DNA of 64,000 nucleotides from Streptomyces fuscichromogenes (GCF_014645815.1 NZ_BMML01000020.1:138387-202386), one strand, 5' to 3'. Positions 56,901-64,000 are shown, counted from the first letter of the stretch. The notes: generated from the sequence alone by a model not told the origin. Numbers and translations: made by a program.

Positions 56901-57353
56901 TGCGGTGTCGCCGGTGACGGCCCAGATCAGGGCGTTCTGGTAGGCGGCGGCCGAGTCGGCGACCGCCTGGCTCTGGTAGTTGGCCGGGCCGCGGCCCCAG
57001 GTGGTGATCTGGCCCGTGTTCTGGACGGTGTAGGTGCTGGCGGAACGGGCGTGGGCCGCGAGTGCCAAGTAGCCGTCGTAGACGGGGGACTGCTGGGCGG
57101 CGACCGCGGCCTTCATCCGGTCGAGGTCGTCGGCGGAGTGCAGCAGGCCGGGGTGGGAGAAGGCCACTGCGCCCTGGTCCTGTTCCTCGGCCGCCGCCCG
57201 GCCGGGCACGAGCAGCCCGCTCGCCCCCGTAGCCAGCAGCAGGGCCGCGGTACCGCCGAGGAATCCCCGGCGGCTCAGCGGACCCGGTGTACTCGACTCC
57301 GGTTCGACCGCGCCCTGAAGGGTTCCAGCGGAGTTCTGTGCGGGGATCGTCAT
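53961..57353 (-). CDS. Multidomain alginate-lyase-fold protein with fn3 and beta-sandwich modules
   Basis: 1130 residues. Tat signal LSRRGFLGGTAALLLATG. Modules in order: alginate-lyase-type toroid (about 65-400; FSHPGLLHSADDLDRMKAAV, GQGQESGRDQGHEQLAVGLL), fn3 (about 415-505; PPAGVTAVGEDRSVSLTWLP), beta-sandwich (about 510-700; VRASLDAAAAHASMLVQGLP), fn3 (about 715-800; VELAWSDPDLSARYTVLRAP), a short Ig-like domain (about 815-895; GLISGTPTGTGEFTVTTTAA) and a last beta-sandwich (about 905-1130; LLRLRRTGTAFAAAVSADAG). The start overlaps the GH28-like stop (ATGA). Fn3 and sandwich modules probably hold the enzyme on insoluble polymer. Confidence 0.82.
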   Translation of the reverse strand: MTIPAQNSAGTLQGAVEPESSTPGPLSRRGFLGGTAALLLATGASGLLVPGRAAAEEQDQGAVAFSHPGLLHSADDLDRMKAAVAAQQSPVYDGYLALAAHARSASTYTVQNTGQITTWGRGPANYQSQAVADSAAAYQNALIWAVTGDTAHADKARDILDAWSASLTAVTGADGPLGAGLQAFKFVNAAELLRHTGYDGWSEAGIARCEESFLRVWYPALSCYTLYANGNWDLTSLQSLLAIGVFCEEPTLFQDALRFAAAGAGNGSVPHRIVTDAGQGQESGRDQGHEQLAVGLLADAAQVAWNQGVDLWGFDGNRILANVEYAARYNLGGDVPFVPRIDRTGKYIKLTVSATSRGTLPPIYEMAYAHYAGVRGLDAPYTKNAVFRGSGGARVVEGSNDDLPSWGTFAYAGATATAPTVPSPPAGVTAVGEDRSVSLTWLPSTWADSYTVLRSGTPDGRYEEIASGVGQPTYTDRGVRAGRTYYYTVTAANPLGESGSSTWAAASAGLPGPWATQDVGDVRIPGSAAFDGERFVLEASGTDDTCRLVHLPLRGDGTVTARIVWPLSSQYSKIGVTVRASLDAAAAHASMLVQGLPLHTWSGVWTVRPTAGAEVSATGSTPVPPTQQQAITVNAAFPLSDLGALPESATPLQAPWVEGAGDGYRLRAPYWVRVTRKGTRCTGAISPDGVHWTEVGSTAVELGRTGYAGLVLTSGLGVDEDYAGTGTGAFDNVTVVSASGAVWCVPRPVRTATDLRAGTGADAVELAWSDPDLSARYTVLRAPRADGPYRTLATGVGPVGFGTRVRYTDPTGTPGTTYHYTVVKTNAGGHGPHSVPAQAAMPTPAAPRLTSASAAFANQGDDFRRLLRASHEPVLFTADGLPGGLRIDRRTGLISGTPTGTGEFTVTTTAANASGTATGTLALTVGTAPPGPWTYGDLGDTVLDDRAFGTLGVVAVTTQGSTSYHDGTFTVRGAGLDLNANSQGMTGQFVRQQVTGDCELTARLVSRSGATADRVGLLMTKSLSPFDQAAGLIVTGGGTAQLMLRPTVAGASAFTGTTAVQLPLLLRLRRTGTAFAAAVSADAGVTWTTLATGAIPAFGDAPYHVGLVVCSRAPQALGTAQFEEVSVALT

Positions 57354-58879
57354 GACGCCGCGGCCGCCTCGGCCTCGGCAGTGGTGAGGAACTTCAGGTT
57401 GGTGACGTGCTCGTTGGAGAACCACTGGATCTCGTCCGTGGTGTAGTACCAGCTCGGCTTCTTCATGGAGTCGGCGATGACGACGCCGTTGATCACCAGG
57501 TTCTCGAAGGTGACGTCGGTGATGGCGTGTTCGGCGTCGTAGCCGAGGAGGAGCGACGGGCCCGCATGGGTGCCCGTGTAGGTGAGGTTCTTGACGTAGA
57601 CGTTCTCGATGCCGCGGCCGACCGAGGTGTTGTACTTCGTGTTGTACATGACCTTCATGTAGATGACCTGGCCCCAGCGGAAGTCCTCGATCCGGACGTC
57701 CTCGATGCGCACGTTCCTGATGAGGTTGGAGTCGCCGGGGTTGAGGGCGATGCAGCCCTGGTAGTTCATCTGGGGTTCGCGGTGGTCGAGGATGTCGATG
57801 TTGCGGATGACCAGGTTCTCGATGGTCTCCGGGGCGTCGGTGTTGCCGTGCGTGCCGATGTTGACCGGGTGGGCGACGTCGGCCCACAGGGAGCAGTTCT
57901 GCACGGTGATGTCGCGGGTGTCGCCGTAGTAGTCCCAGCGGTGGGCGTAGATGGCGATGCAGTCGTCGGAGTTGCGCAGGAAGCAGCCGTCGATGAGGAC
58001 GTCACTGGAGGAGAAGATGTCGATGCCGTCGCCGTTGCCCTTGGAGCTGAAGCCGCGGACCTTCCTGATGCGGACGTTCCGGGCCTCGCCGAGGGTGGTG
58101 ATGTAGTTGCCGGGATTCATGATGATGACGTCCTCGACCCGGATGTCACTGCTGCCCTCGCAGAGCACGCCCTGGCCGGAGCTCGCCCAGATCATGCCGT
58201 GGCCCCTGAGGGCGGCCTTCTCGACGTCCTTGAAGTAGACGGTGGCCTTGAGGACGGCGCCGCCGGCGAGGTACACGGTCTTGCCGCTGGGGACGGTGAG
58301 GACACCGCCGGTCACGGTCTGCAGGCCGGGGCCGAAGTAGATGACGTCCGGGTCGTCGGCGGCCGGGACGTGGTGCTCGACGCGGTTGGTGACGAGGTGC
58401 AGGCAGTCGAAGATCTCGTCGTTGATCTGGACGACCAGGTCCTTCGGCTCGTCGAGGGTGAACCGCAGGGTGTCGCCGAGGAGTTCGGGCGTGATGCCGT
58501 ACGAGTCGGGTCTCACCCGGGCCTTGGTGGTGCCGCCCTTGAGGTAGGTCACCTCGACCTCGACGGAGCACTGGAAGTCGAAGTACGCCAGGGAGGAGTT
58601 GTAGACCTTGCCGGAGCCGGTGGTGGCGTTGATCTCCTCCAGCTGCGGCCGGTAGATGTCGAGGGTCTGCCAGTCGCCGTCGGGGGCGGTACGCACCCGT
58701 ACCTGGAAGCTGGTGTTGGTCGGTACGGCGGACGGACGGGGGTAGGTGACCAGCTTCGGGCGGGGCCCGGCGTCGTCGGCGTGGGCGGCGGTCGCGGTCA
58801 GGCCGCCCGAGAGCCCGGCGGCAAGCGCGGTGGCGCCCGCGGCTTGCAGGGCGGTGCGGCGGGAGAAGGGCGCGGTCAT
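57350..58879 (-). CDS. GH28/GH49-like beta-helix glycoside hydrolase, Tat-exported
   Basis: 509 residues. Tat signal FSRRTALQAAGATALAAGLS. A beta-sandwich N-domain (about 40-170; LDEPKDLVVQINDEIFDCLH) precedes a right-handed beta-helix (about 180-490). Catalytic-type residues lie in NGDGIDIFSSSDVLIDGCFL and NSDDCIAIYAH, with HPVNIGTHGNTD in place of the classical GHG. The N-domain is more like GH49 enzymes than simple polygalacturonases. AAGGAG precedes ATG 58879. First gene of the minus-strand arm; an operator-overlapped promoter lies upstream. Confidence 0.82.
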   Translation of the reverse strand: MTAPFSRRTALQAAGATALAAGLSGGLTATAAHADDAGPRPKLVTYPRPSAVPTNTSFQVRVRTAPDGDWQTLDIYRPQLEEINATTGSGKVYNSSLAYFDFQCSVEVEVTYLKGGTTKARVRPDSYGITPELLGDTLRFTLDEPKDLVVQINDEIFDCLHLVTNRVEHHVPAADDPDVIYFGPGLQTVTGGVLTVPSGKTVYLAGGAVLKATVYFKDVEKAALRGHGMIWASSGQGVLCEGSSDIRVEDVIIMNPGNYITTLGEARNVRIRKVRGFSSKGNGDGIDIFSSSDVLIDGCFLRNSDDCIAIYAHRWDYYGDTRDITVQNCSLWADVAHPVNIGTHGNTDAPETIENLVIRNIDILDHREPQMNYQGCIALNPGDSNLIRNVRIEDVRIEDFRWGQVIYMKVMYNTKYNTSVGRGIENVYVKNLTYTGTHAGPSLLLGYDAEHAITDVTFENLVINGVVIADSMKKPSWYYTTDEIQWFSNEHVTNLKFLTTAEAEAAAAS

Positions 58880-59235
58880 CGGTGACTCCTTGCAACAGGT
58901 CTGCGGGTGGGGCTGCTTGAGGCCGGACGTCGACAGGCCGCGGCCCGGCGGCCGGTGACGGGGGTGTCGGCCGAGGAGACGTGGCTGGTCATCACGGCGA
59001 CCGCGAGGGGGAAGCGGCCGCTGGACAGCAGGAGCTGCGGCGCGCTGCGGTCACCCCGGGTCCAGTTCCTGGTCCCCCGGGGCCGCGGCAGTGAGGGCCT
59101 CGGCCCTGCCCCTCGCGGTGACGGTCTCGCCCGAGCCGTCGGTGAAAGAGCCGCGCCGGCGGACCGGGGCACGGGCACGCGTCTGCATGGGCTACCCACT
59201 CTCTGGACGGAGGAGACCGGATGTCGGCTCGGTTG

Positions 59236-59271
59236 GCAACCGGTTGCTATGGGCGGTGAGGGGAGCTTCAA
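59236..59271 (-). promoter_or_regulatory. Leftward promoter overlapped by GCAACCGGTTGC
   Basis: On the minus strand TTGAAG (59266-59271) and TAGCAA (59244-59249) are 16 bp apart. The perfect palindrome GCAACCGGTTGC (59236-59247) covers the -10 region, a position suited to repression of the GH28-like operon. Confidence 0.5.
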
Positions 59272-59324
59272 CCCGTAGGAGAGCATCGTCAAGAGGCGCG
59301 ACAAACTTTCGAAACCGTTCGGCA

Positions 59325-59353
59325 GCAACCGGTTGTCCATGCCTACCGGTTGC
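59325..59353. promoter_or_regulatory. Tandem operators GCAACCGGTTGT and CCTACCGGTTGC
   Basis: Two AACCGGTT-type sites 17 bp apart (59325-59336 and 59342-59353), midway in the divergent region, so two LacI dimers could bind on nearly adjacent helix turns. Confidence 0.6.
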
Positions 59354-59406
59354 TGCGCACAGACCGTTCGACCGACCGTACGTCGAAAGATTCCGACTCA
59401 TACCCC

Positions 59407-59454
59407 TTGCTGGGAGTGGCCGGGCCGTCCTACTGTCCCGTGGAAACCGGTTTC
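59407..59454 (+). promoter_or_regulatory. Rightward promoter with operator at the transcript start
   Basis: TTGCTG (59407-59412) and TACTGT (59431-59436) are 18 bp apart. GAAACCGGTTTC (59443-59454), a perfect palindrome, covers the expected start of transcription for the sugar ABC operon. Confidence 0.6.
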
Positions 59455-59517
59455 TAAGGCATTGCCGAGCCGCCGCCCTCCATCCCGAGAGCGCCCACCT
59501 CCGAAGGAACACGGTCA

Positions 59518-60846
59518 ATGAACTCCACCAGGTTGGTCCGCGCCGCGATCGCGGGTCTCGCGCTGACAGGTCTGCTCTCCGCCTGCGGCGGATCGGACTC
59601 CGGCTCCGGCGGCGCCGACTCGGCCTCCGGCCCGGTCACCCTGCCCTTCTGGGGCTGGGCGAACGGCCAGGACGCCGTGGTGAAGGCGTTCAACGCCGCG
59701 CACAAGGACGTCCGGCTGAAGTACACGAAGGTCACCGACCAGCTGACCATGCAGAAGCAGCTCACCAACGCGGTGAAGGCGGGCAACGCGCCCTGTCTGG
59801 TGCAGAACACCGCCGAGTACGTCACGAGCTGGGTCGCCCAGGGCGCCCTCGCCGACATCACGAAGTACGTCGGGTCGGCCGAGGGCAAGTTCAACTCCGG
59901 TTCCTGGTCGGCCGCGCAGGTGCAGGGCAAGCTGTACGGCGTCCCCACCAGCTCCGCGCCGAACTTCACCATCTACCGCACGGACATCTTCCGGAAGTAC
60001 GGCCTCAAGGCCCCCACCACCTGGGACGAGTTCATCGCGGCGGGCAAGGTCCTGAAGAAGCACGGCATCAGGATCACCAACTATGCCGGTGAGGACCCCA
60101 GCACCCTGGAAGTGCTCTCCATGCAGGCGGGCGCCCACTGGTACGCGATCGACGGCGACTCCTGGAAGGTGGACTTCCAGGACCCGGGCACGCTGAAGGC
60201 CGCTGCCGTGATCCAGCAGATCATCGACAACGGCCTCGATTCCACGCTGTCGTTCGCCGACTACGCGGCCGTACAGCGCAACTACGACAGCGGCGGCACC
60301 GCGACCCGGCAGATCTCCACCTGGCAGATGGCCGGCATGGTGCAGAACTTCACCAAGTCCTTCGGCAAGTGGGCCCTCGCCCCCTGGCCGGCCTTCACCG
60401 GCGAGGCCGCGAAGACCCCGGCCGGCACCAACCTCACCGGCAGCGTCACCCTCGTCACCAAGCAGTGCGCCCACCAACAGCAGGCCGCCGAGGCCGCGTT
60501 GTGGATGTCCACGGACACCGGCGCGGTGCGGACGATGGCCAGCCCGACCACCGGAAACGGCGTGATGCCCGCCCTCGCCGACAGCAGCAGCTACGTCGAC
60601 GAGGCGATCTCCCAGAAGCTGCTCGGCCCCAACTACACCCCGGCGAAGAAGGTCGTCACCGACAGCCTGAGCACCGTCACCACCGACTGGGCCTTCGGCC
60701 CCGACTGGACCGCCATGTTCACCGAGTTGCAGAGCGGCTGGGCGAAGGTGGTCAGCAAGCAGCAGAAGGTCACCGACCTCCTCGCCCACATGCAGCAGTG
60801 GACGGTCGCCGACCTGAAGTCCCGCGGCATCAGCGTCAAGGGCTGA
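59518..60846 (+). CDS. Oligosaccharide-binding lipoprotein (ABC)
   Basis: 442 residues. Lipobox LLSAC with Cys23, Gly/Ser linker, then a family-1 solute-binding fold (VTLPFWGWANGQDAVVKAFN, YGVPTSSAPNFTIYRTDIFR, TTWDEFIAAGKVLKKHGI, ALAPWPAFTGEAAKTPAGTN). GAAGGA is 9 nt before the ATG. It delivers sugars from extracellular breakdown to the permeases downstream. Confidence 0.92.
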   Translation: MNSTRLVRAAIAGLALTGLLSACGGSDSGSGGADSASGPVTLPFWGWANGQDAVVKAFNAAHKDVRLKYTKVTDQLTMQKQLTNAVKAGNAPCLVQNTAEYVTSWVAQGALADITKYVGSAEGKFNSGSWSAAQVQGKLYGVPTSSAPNFTIYRTDIFRKYGLKAPTTWDEFIAAGKVLKKHGIRITNYAGEDPSTLEVLSMQAGAHWYAIDGDSWKVDFQDPGTLKAAAVIQQIIDNGLDSTLSFADYAAVQRNYDSGGTATRQISTWQMAGMVQNFTKSFGKWALAPWPAFTGEAAKTPAGTNLTGSVTLVTKQCAHQQQAAEAALWMSTDTGAVRTMASPTTGNGVMPALADSSSYVDEAISQKLLGPNYTPAKKVVTDSLSTVTTDWAFGPDWTAMFTELQSGWAKVVSKQQKVTDLLAHMQQWTVADLKSRGISVKG

Positions 60847-60859
60847 GGCAGGCATCGGG

Positions 60860-61744
60860 ATGGTCCGCTCCCAGCGCTGGAAGGGCGCCGCCTTCACGGT
60901 GCCCTTCCAGCTCGGCTTCGTCTTCCTCTACCTGATCCCGATCGGGTACGCCGTCCACGAGTCGCTGTACCGCTCCCGGTCCTCCGGCCTCGGCCTCGGC
61001 GGCACCACCGACACCTTCTCCGGCCTCGCCAACTACCGCCAGGGCCTGACGGACCCGGCGTTCCTCGACTCGGTCCTGCGCGTGCTGCTGTTCGCCTGCG
61101 TCCAGATCCCCGTGATGCTCCTCGTCAGCCTGCTCCTCGCGCTCTTCCTGGACACGCTGACGTCCCGGGCGGCCGGCCGCTTCCGCATCCTGCTCCTGGT
61201 CCCCTACATGATCCCGGGGGTGGTCGCGGCGATCGTCTGGATCAACCTCTACAGCCCGGACGTCGGCCCCCTCACCTCCCTGGGCAAGGTGTTCGGCCTC
61301 GACTGGAACTTCTTCGCGCCGTCGATGGTGTGGCCGGCCATCGGCAACCTGCTCACCTGGCACGGCATCGGCTACAACATGGTAATCATCTACTCGGCGC
61401 TGCAAGGGGTCCCGCGTGAGCTCTTCGAGGCGGCCCGGCTGGACGGCGCCTCGGAGTCCCGCATCGCCCTGAGCATCAAAGTCCCCTACGTCCGTGGCGC
61501 GTTGGTGCTCACCGGCATGCTGTCGGTCATCCAGATGCTCCAGATCTTCAACGAGCCGGCGCTGTTCCGGAACGTCACACCCCAGACGGTCGGCGACAGC
61601 TTCACCCCGATCATGGTGATCTACAACCAGGCGTTCAACGCGGGCAACTACCACTACGCGGCGGCCCTCTCGGTCCTGCTGGCCCTGATCCTCGGCGTCG
61701 CCTCGTTCCTCTTCTACCGGCTGACCTCGAAGGAGGCCGACTGA
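60860..61744 (+). CDS. Sugar ABC permease 1 (MalF-like)
   Basis: 294 residues, six membrane segments. The EAA loop reads ELFEAARLDGASESRIALSI, the site where the ATPase docks. It starts 13 bp after the lipoprotein gene and overlaps permease 2 by one base. No ATPase gene is in the operon. Confidence 0.92.
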   Translation: MVRSQRWKGAAFTVPFQLGFVFLYLIPIGYAVHESLYRSRSSGLGLGGTTDTFSGLANYRQGLTDPAFLDSVLRVLLFACVQIPVMLLVSLLLALFLDTLTSRAAGRFRILLLVPYMIPGVVAAIVWINLYSPDVGPLTSLGKVFGLDWNFFAPSMVWPAIGNLLTWHGIGYNMVIIYSALQGVPRELFEAARLDGASESRIALSIKVPYVRGALVLTGMLSVIQMLQIFNEPALFRNVTPQTVGDSFTPIMVIYNQAFNAGNYHYAAALSVLLALILGVASFLFYRLTSKEAD

Positions 61745-62649
61745 TGGCACTCACCGAGGAGCGCACCCGCACACATCCCGTCCGCCGCGTCAACAGGCCC
61801 GATCCGGCGGCTCGTTCCCGGGGCGGCCAGCGCTTCCTGCTCATCGGCCTCGCCCTGGCGAGCGCGTACAGCCTCTTCCCGGTGTGGTGGCTGATCGTCG
61901 CGGCGACGAAGGACCGCACCGCCCTGTACCAGAGCAACGGCCTCTGGTTCTCCGGCTGGCACCTGTGGGCCAACCTGCACCAGCTGTTCACCTACGAGAA
62001 CGGCATCTTCCTGCGCTGGACCGCCAACTCCTTCCTCTACGCCGGAGTCGGCTCCCTCGGCGGCACCCTGATCGCCCTCGCCACCGGCTACGGCCTCGCC
62101 CGCTTCCGGTTCCCGGGCCGCGACCTGGTGTTCGCGTGCGTGGTCGGTTCCTTCCTGGTCCCGATCGCCCTGCTGACCCTGCCCCTCTACCTCCTCTTCT
62201 CGAAGATCGGCCTGGTGGACACCCCCTGGGCGATGCTGATCCCCTGCCTGATCAACCCGTTCAGCGTCTACCTGGCGAAGGTCTACACCGAGGCCACCGT
62301 CCCCTACGAACTCCTCGAAGCGGCCCGTATCGACGGCGCGGGCGAACTGCGCATCTTCTTCTCCATCGTCCTGCGCATGATGACCACCGGCGGTGCGACG
62401 GTCTTCCTGCTGGCCTTCGTCAACACCTGGAACGCCTTCTTCCTCCCCCTCACCGTGCTCCGCGGCGAGCAGAACTGGACCCTCAACCTGGGCCTGTACA
62501 ACTGGTCCGGCAAACGGCTCGAATCCGGCGTCGACCTGACCGGCCTGGTCCTCACCGGCGCCCTGCTGTCCATCGTCCCGATGGCCGTCATGATGATCGC
62601 GATGCGCCGCTACTGGCGTTCCGGAGTCACCCTGGGAGCCCTCAAGTGA
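61744..62649 (+). CDS. Sugar ABC permease 2 (MalG-like)
   Basis: 301 residues, six membrane segments, EAA loop ELLEAARIDGAGELRIFFSI. It partners permease 1. Streptomyces importers of this type commonly use the shared ATPase MsiK encoded elsewhere; that is inferred here from the missing ATPase gene. The stop overlaps the GTG of the GH43 gene. Confidence 0.92.
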   Translation: MALTEERTRTHPVRRVNRPDPAARSRGGQRFLLIGLALASAYSLFPVWWLIVAATKDRTALYQSNGLWFSGWHLWANLHQLFTYENGIFLRWTANSFLYAGVGSLGGTLIALATGYGLARFRFPGRDLVFACVVGSFLVPIALLTLPLYLLFSKIGLVDTPWAMLIPCLINPFSVYLAKVYTEATVPYELLEAARIDGAGELRIFFSIVLRMMTTGGATVFLLAFVNTWNAFFLPLTVLRGEQNWTLNLGLYNWSGKRLESGVDLTGLVLTGALLSIVPMAVMMIAMRRYWRSGVTLGALK

Positions 62650-64000
62650 CCGAGCTCCGCAACCCGGTGATCCGCGGCTTCGCCCCCGACCCCTCCCTGG
62701 TCCGCGTCGGCGACCTGTACTACCTCGCCAACAGCTCCTTCGAGTGGTTCCCGACGATCCCGATCCACCGCTCCCGCGACCTGGCCCACTGGGAGTACGC
62801 GGGCCATGTCGAGGGCGCGGCCCCCGGCGGCTCGCTCGCCGGCGTCCCCGACTCGGGCGGCATCTGGGCCCCGTCCCTGAGCTGGGACGGCGAGCGCTTC
62901 TGGGTGGTCTACTCGATCGTCCGCTCGGTCGGCACCCCGTACTTCGACGCGGACACCTACGTCAGTACGGCCCCGGACGTGTCCGGCCCCTGGAGTCCCC
63001 CGCGCCGCGTCCCGAGCCATGGCTTCGACCCCGCGCTGCATCACGAGGAGGGGCGGCTGTGGCTGCTCAACCTCCAGAACGACCACCGTCCGGGCGGCCG
63101 GCGCTTCGCGGGCATCGTCGCCACCGAACTGGACCGGGAGACCCTCACCCCCGTCGGCACCACCCACCTCCTGCTCCAGCACGACCGGTTGGTCGAGGGC
63201 CCGAAGCTGCTGAAGCGGAACGGCTGGTACGTCCTGGTCCTCGCGGAGGGCGGCACGGGCTTCGAGCACGGGGTACGGGTGGCTCGGAGCAGGAACCTCA
63301 CGGGCCCGTACGAACTCGACGAACGCCCGCTGATGACGGCCCGGGACGACCCCGAGTGGCCGCTGCAGAAGGCGGGACACGCCGAGTTGGTGGAGACACC
63401 GGAGGGCGAGTGGTTCCTGAGCCACCTGGCGGCCCGCCCGCTCAAGACGCCGGAAGGCCCACGATGCCCACTCGGCCGGGAGACGGCCATCCAGGCGGTG
63501 ACCTGGGACGCGGAGGGCTGGCCGAGACTCCGGCAGGGAAACGCCCGTCCGACGATCACAGTCGAGGTACCAGACGCCGAACCCCCTGCTTTCTGGGGCG
63601 CGGGGAACTGCGCGAGAAGCCCCCACCCACCCGCACCCGACAACGCACCCCCTTACTACACCCTCCGCTCCCCGGCCGCCCCCTCCTGGACAGACCCCAC
63701 CAGCCGCCCCGGCCGGCTACGCCTCCGCGGCCACCACGGCCCCGACTCCCTCTGGTCCCACCACCTCCTGGCCCGCCGCATCACCGAACACCACACCGAG
63801 GCCCAGGTCACCCTCCAGGCAAACCCGACCACCTTCACCCAGTCCGCCGGCCTGCTCCTCTGGTACAACACCGCGGCCTACTACGCGCTGGACCTCACCT
63901 GGGCGGAGCCGGAGGGCGAAGCACAGCACGGCCAGCAGTGGCAGCACACGGGCCGGACCGTGCTCGCGCTGACCACCCGCGACGAGAACGAGACCCGCCG
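62646..64000 (+). CDS. GH43 glycosidase (beta-xylosidase/arabinofuranosidase type), 3' end outside window
   Basis: At least 451 residues; the frame is open to the window edge. GTG 62646 overlaps the permease stop (GTGA). No signal peptide, so intracellular. Five-blade propeller residues: base Asp15 (GFAPDPSLV), modulator Asp128 (HGFDPALHH), acid Glu184 (LVEGPKLL). After about residue 312 a linker (FWGAGNCARSPHPPAPDN) leads into a C-terminal beta-sandwich (RLRLRGHHGPDSLWSHHLLA, SAGLLLWYNTAAYYALDL). The linker is encoded by a copy of the interspersed repeat. It probably trims imported oligosaccharides. Confidence 0.88.
   Translation, partial: MTELRNPVIRGFAPDPSLVRVGDLYYLANSSFEWFPTIPIHRSRDLAHWEYAGHVEGAAPGGSLAGVPDSGGIWAPSLSWDGERFWVVYSIVRSVGTPYFDADTYVSTAPDVSGPWSPPRRVPSHGFDPALHHEEGRLWLLNLQNDHRPGGRRFAGIVATELDRETLTPVGTTHLLLQHDRLVEGPKLLKRNGWYVLVLAEGGTGFEHGVRVARSRNLTGPYELDERPLMTARDDPEWPLQKAGHAELVETPEGEWFLSHLAARPLKTPEGPRCPLGRETAIQAVTWDAEGWPRLRQGNARPTITVEVPDAEPPAFWGAGNCARSPHPPAPDNAPPYYTLRSPAAPSWTDPTSRPGRLRLRGHHGPDSLWSHHLLARRITEHHTEAQVTLQANPTTFTQSAGLLLWYNTAAYYALDLTWAEPEGEAQHGQQWQHTGRTVLALTTRDENETR
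63595..63640. repeat. Interspersed GC-rich repeat inside the GH43 gene
   Basis: GGGGCGCGGGGAACTGCGCG followed by AGAAGCCCCCACCCACCCGC matches the intergenic copies at 89-120 and 19827-19875. Here it is read through in frame as part of the interdomain linker. Confidence 0.8.

Larger units (their letters stand above)
58880..59517. other. 638-bp divergent regulatory region with four AACCGGTT-type sites
   Basis: It separates the GH28-like operon from the sugar ABC operon. It holds operators at 59236-59247, 59325-59336, 59342-59353 and 59443-59454 and two promoter candidates. The segment 58930-59210 has open frames with protein-like stretches in different frames (SAPQLLLSSGRFPLAVAVMT, GSFTDGSGETVTARGRAEAL on the minus strand), which might be a decayed gene, but this is weak. 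Confidence 0.6.

Noticed and set aside
51103..57446. Long plus-strand open frames (about 980 and 1200 codons) opposite the carboxylesterase and lyase genes
   Set aside because: They mirror clear minus-strand enzymes and consist of Gly/Val/Arg-rich low-complexity sequence, with no RBS at sensible starts.
58930..59340. Possible gene or pseudogene between the GH28-like and ABC operons (154-codon minus frame)
   Set aside because: It overlaps the operator cluster, its translation is Ser/Pro/Arg-rich and protein-like stretches fall in different frames; at most a decayed remnant.

Overview
The window is very GC-rich, densely coded, and uses GTG/TTG starts and ATGA overlaps. Its gene content (SpdB-like DUF2637 protein, RsbW-type kinases, Tat-exported carbohydrate enzymes, ROK and LacI regulators, AldO-type alditol oxidase, ATPase-less sugar ABC operons) indicates a Streptomyces chromosome, from an arm or near-arm region specialised for plant polysaccharide use. 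I see no rRNA, tRNA, CRISPR or prophage.

Layout. 0-16 kb is mixed housekeeping and regulation: a GntR regulator divergent from an iron-boxed FhuF-like protein; a DUF2637 membrane protein preceded by an unlisted 59-aa ORF; an anti-sigma-like kinase; two secreted proteins; a membrane-tethered HTH protein; pyruvate oxidase; a degenerate PP2C; a GDSL esterase; an Ada-AlkA/Ogt alkylation-repair pair; and RsgA with a short upstream ORF. 16-20 kb has an acyltransferase, then a cold-shock protein and a DEAD-box helicase. 20-24 kb is a LacI-controlled sugar importer with two copies of a GTTAACG-type operator. 24-28 kb has a sigma-like/zinc-finger/CBM2 fusion, a radical-SAM protein with an odd cysteine motif, and a flavin/PLP-oxidase-fold protein.

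28-40 kb holds a second LacI, a 2-hydroxyacid dehydrogenase, alditol oxidase, a ROK regulator, an ABC-2 exporter, an MFS/TetR/hydrolase group and a secreted beta-propeller-like protein. 40-49 kb is a rhamnogalacturonan/arabinogalactan set: DUF2264 hydrolase, CE12-type acetylesterase, PL4 rhamnogalacturonan lyase, GH43 galactanase with CBM13, and a beta-strand-repeat surface protein. GAAAGCGCTTTC-like palindromes recur here and in front of the ROK gene.

49-64 kb has homocysteine methyltransferase, a third LacI (with a recognition helix identical to the second), a carboxylesterase, and a divergent polysaccharide locus. One arm of that locus is GH28-like hydrolase, multidomain alginate-lyase-fold protein and a second alginate-lyase-fold protein. 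The other arm is sugar-binding lipoprotein, two permeases and a GH43 enzyme that runs off the window. Four AACCGGTT-centred sites lie between the arms; the same motif overlaps the start of the third LacI gene and, as a half-match, lies near the 2-hydroxyacid dehydrogenase. The simplest reading is secreted depolymerisation, uptake of oligosaccharides (probably powered by a shared ATPase encoded elsewhere) and intracellular trimming, under LacI/ROK control.

The most unusual items are the CBM2-sigma fusion, the LacI/AACCGGTT network, an interspersed repeat that is part of the GH43 reading frame, the Cx8CxxC radical-SAM protein, the DUF2637-coupled small ORF and an apparently inactivated AlkA domain.
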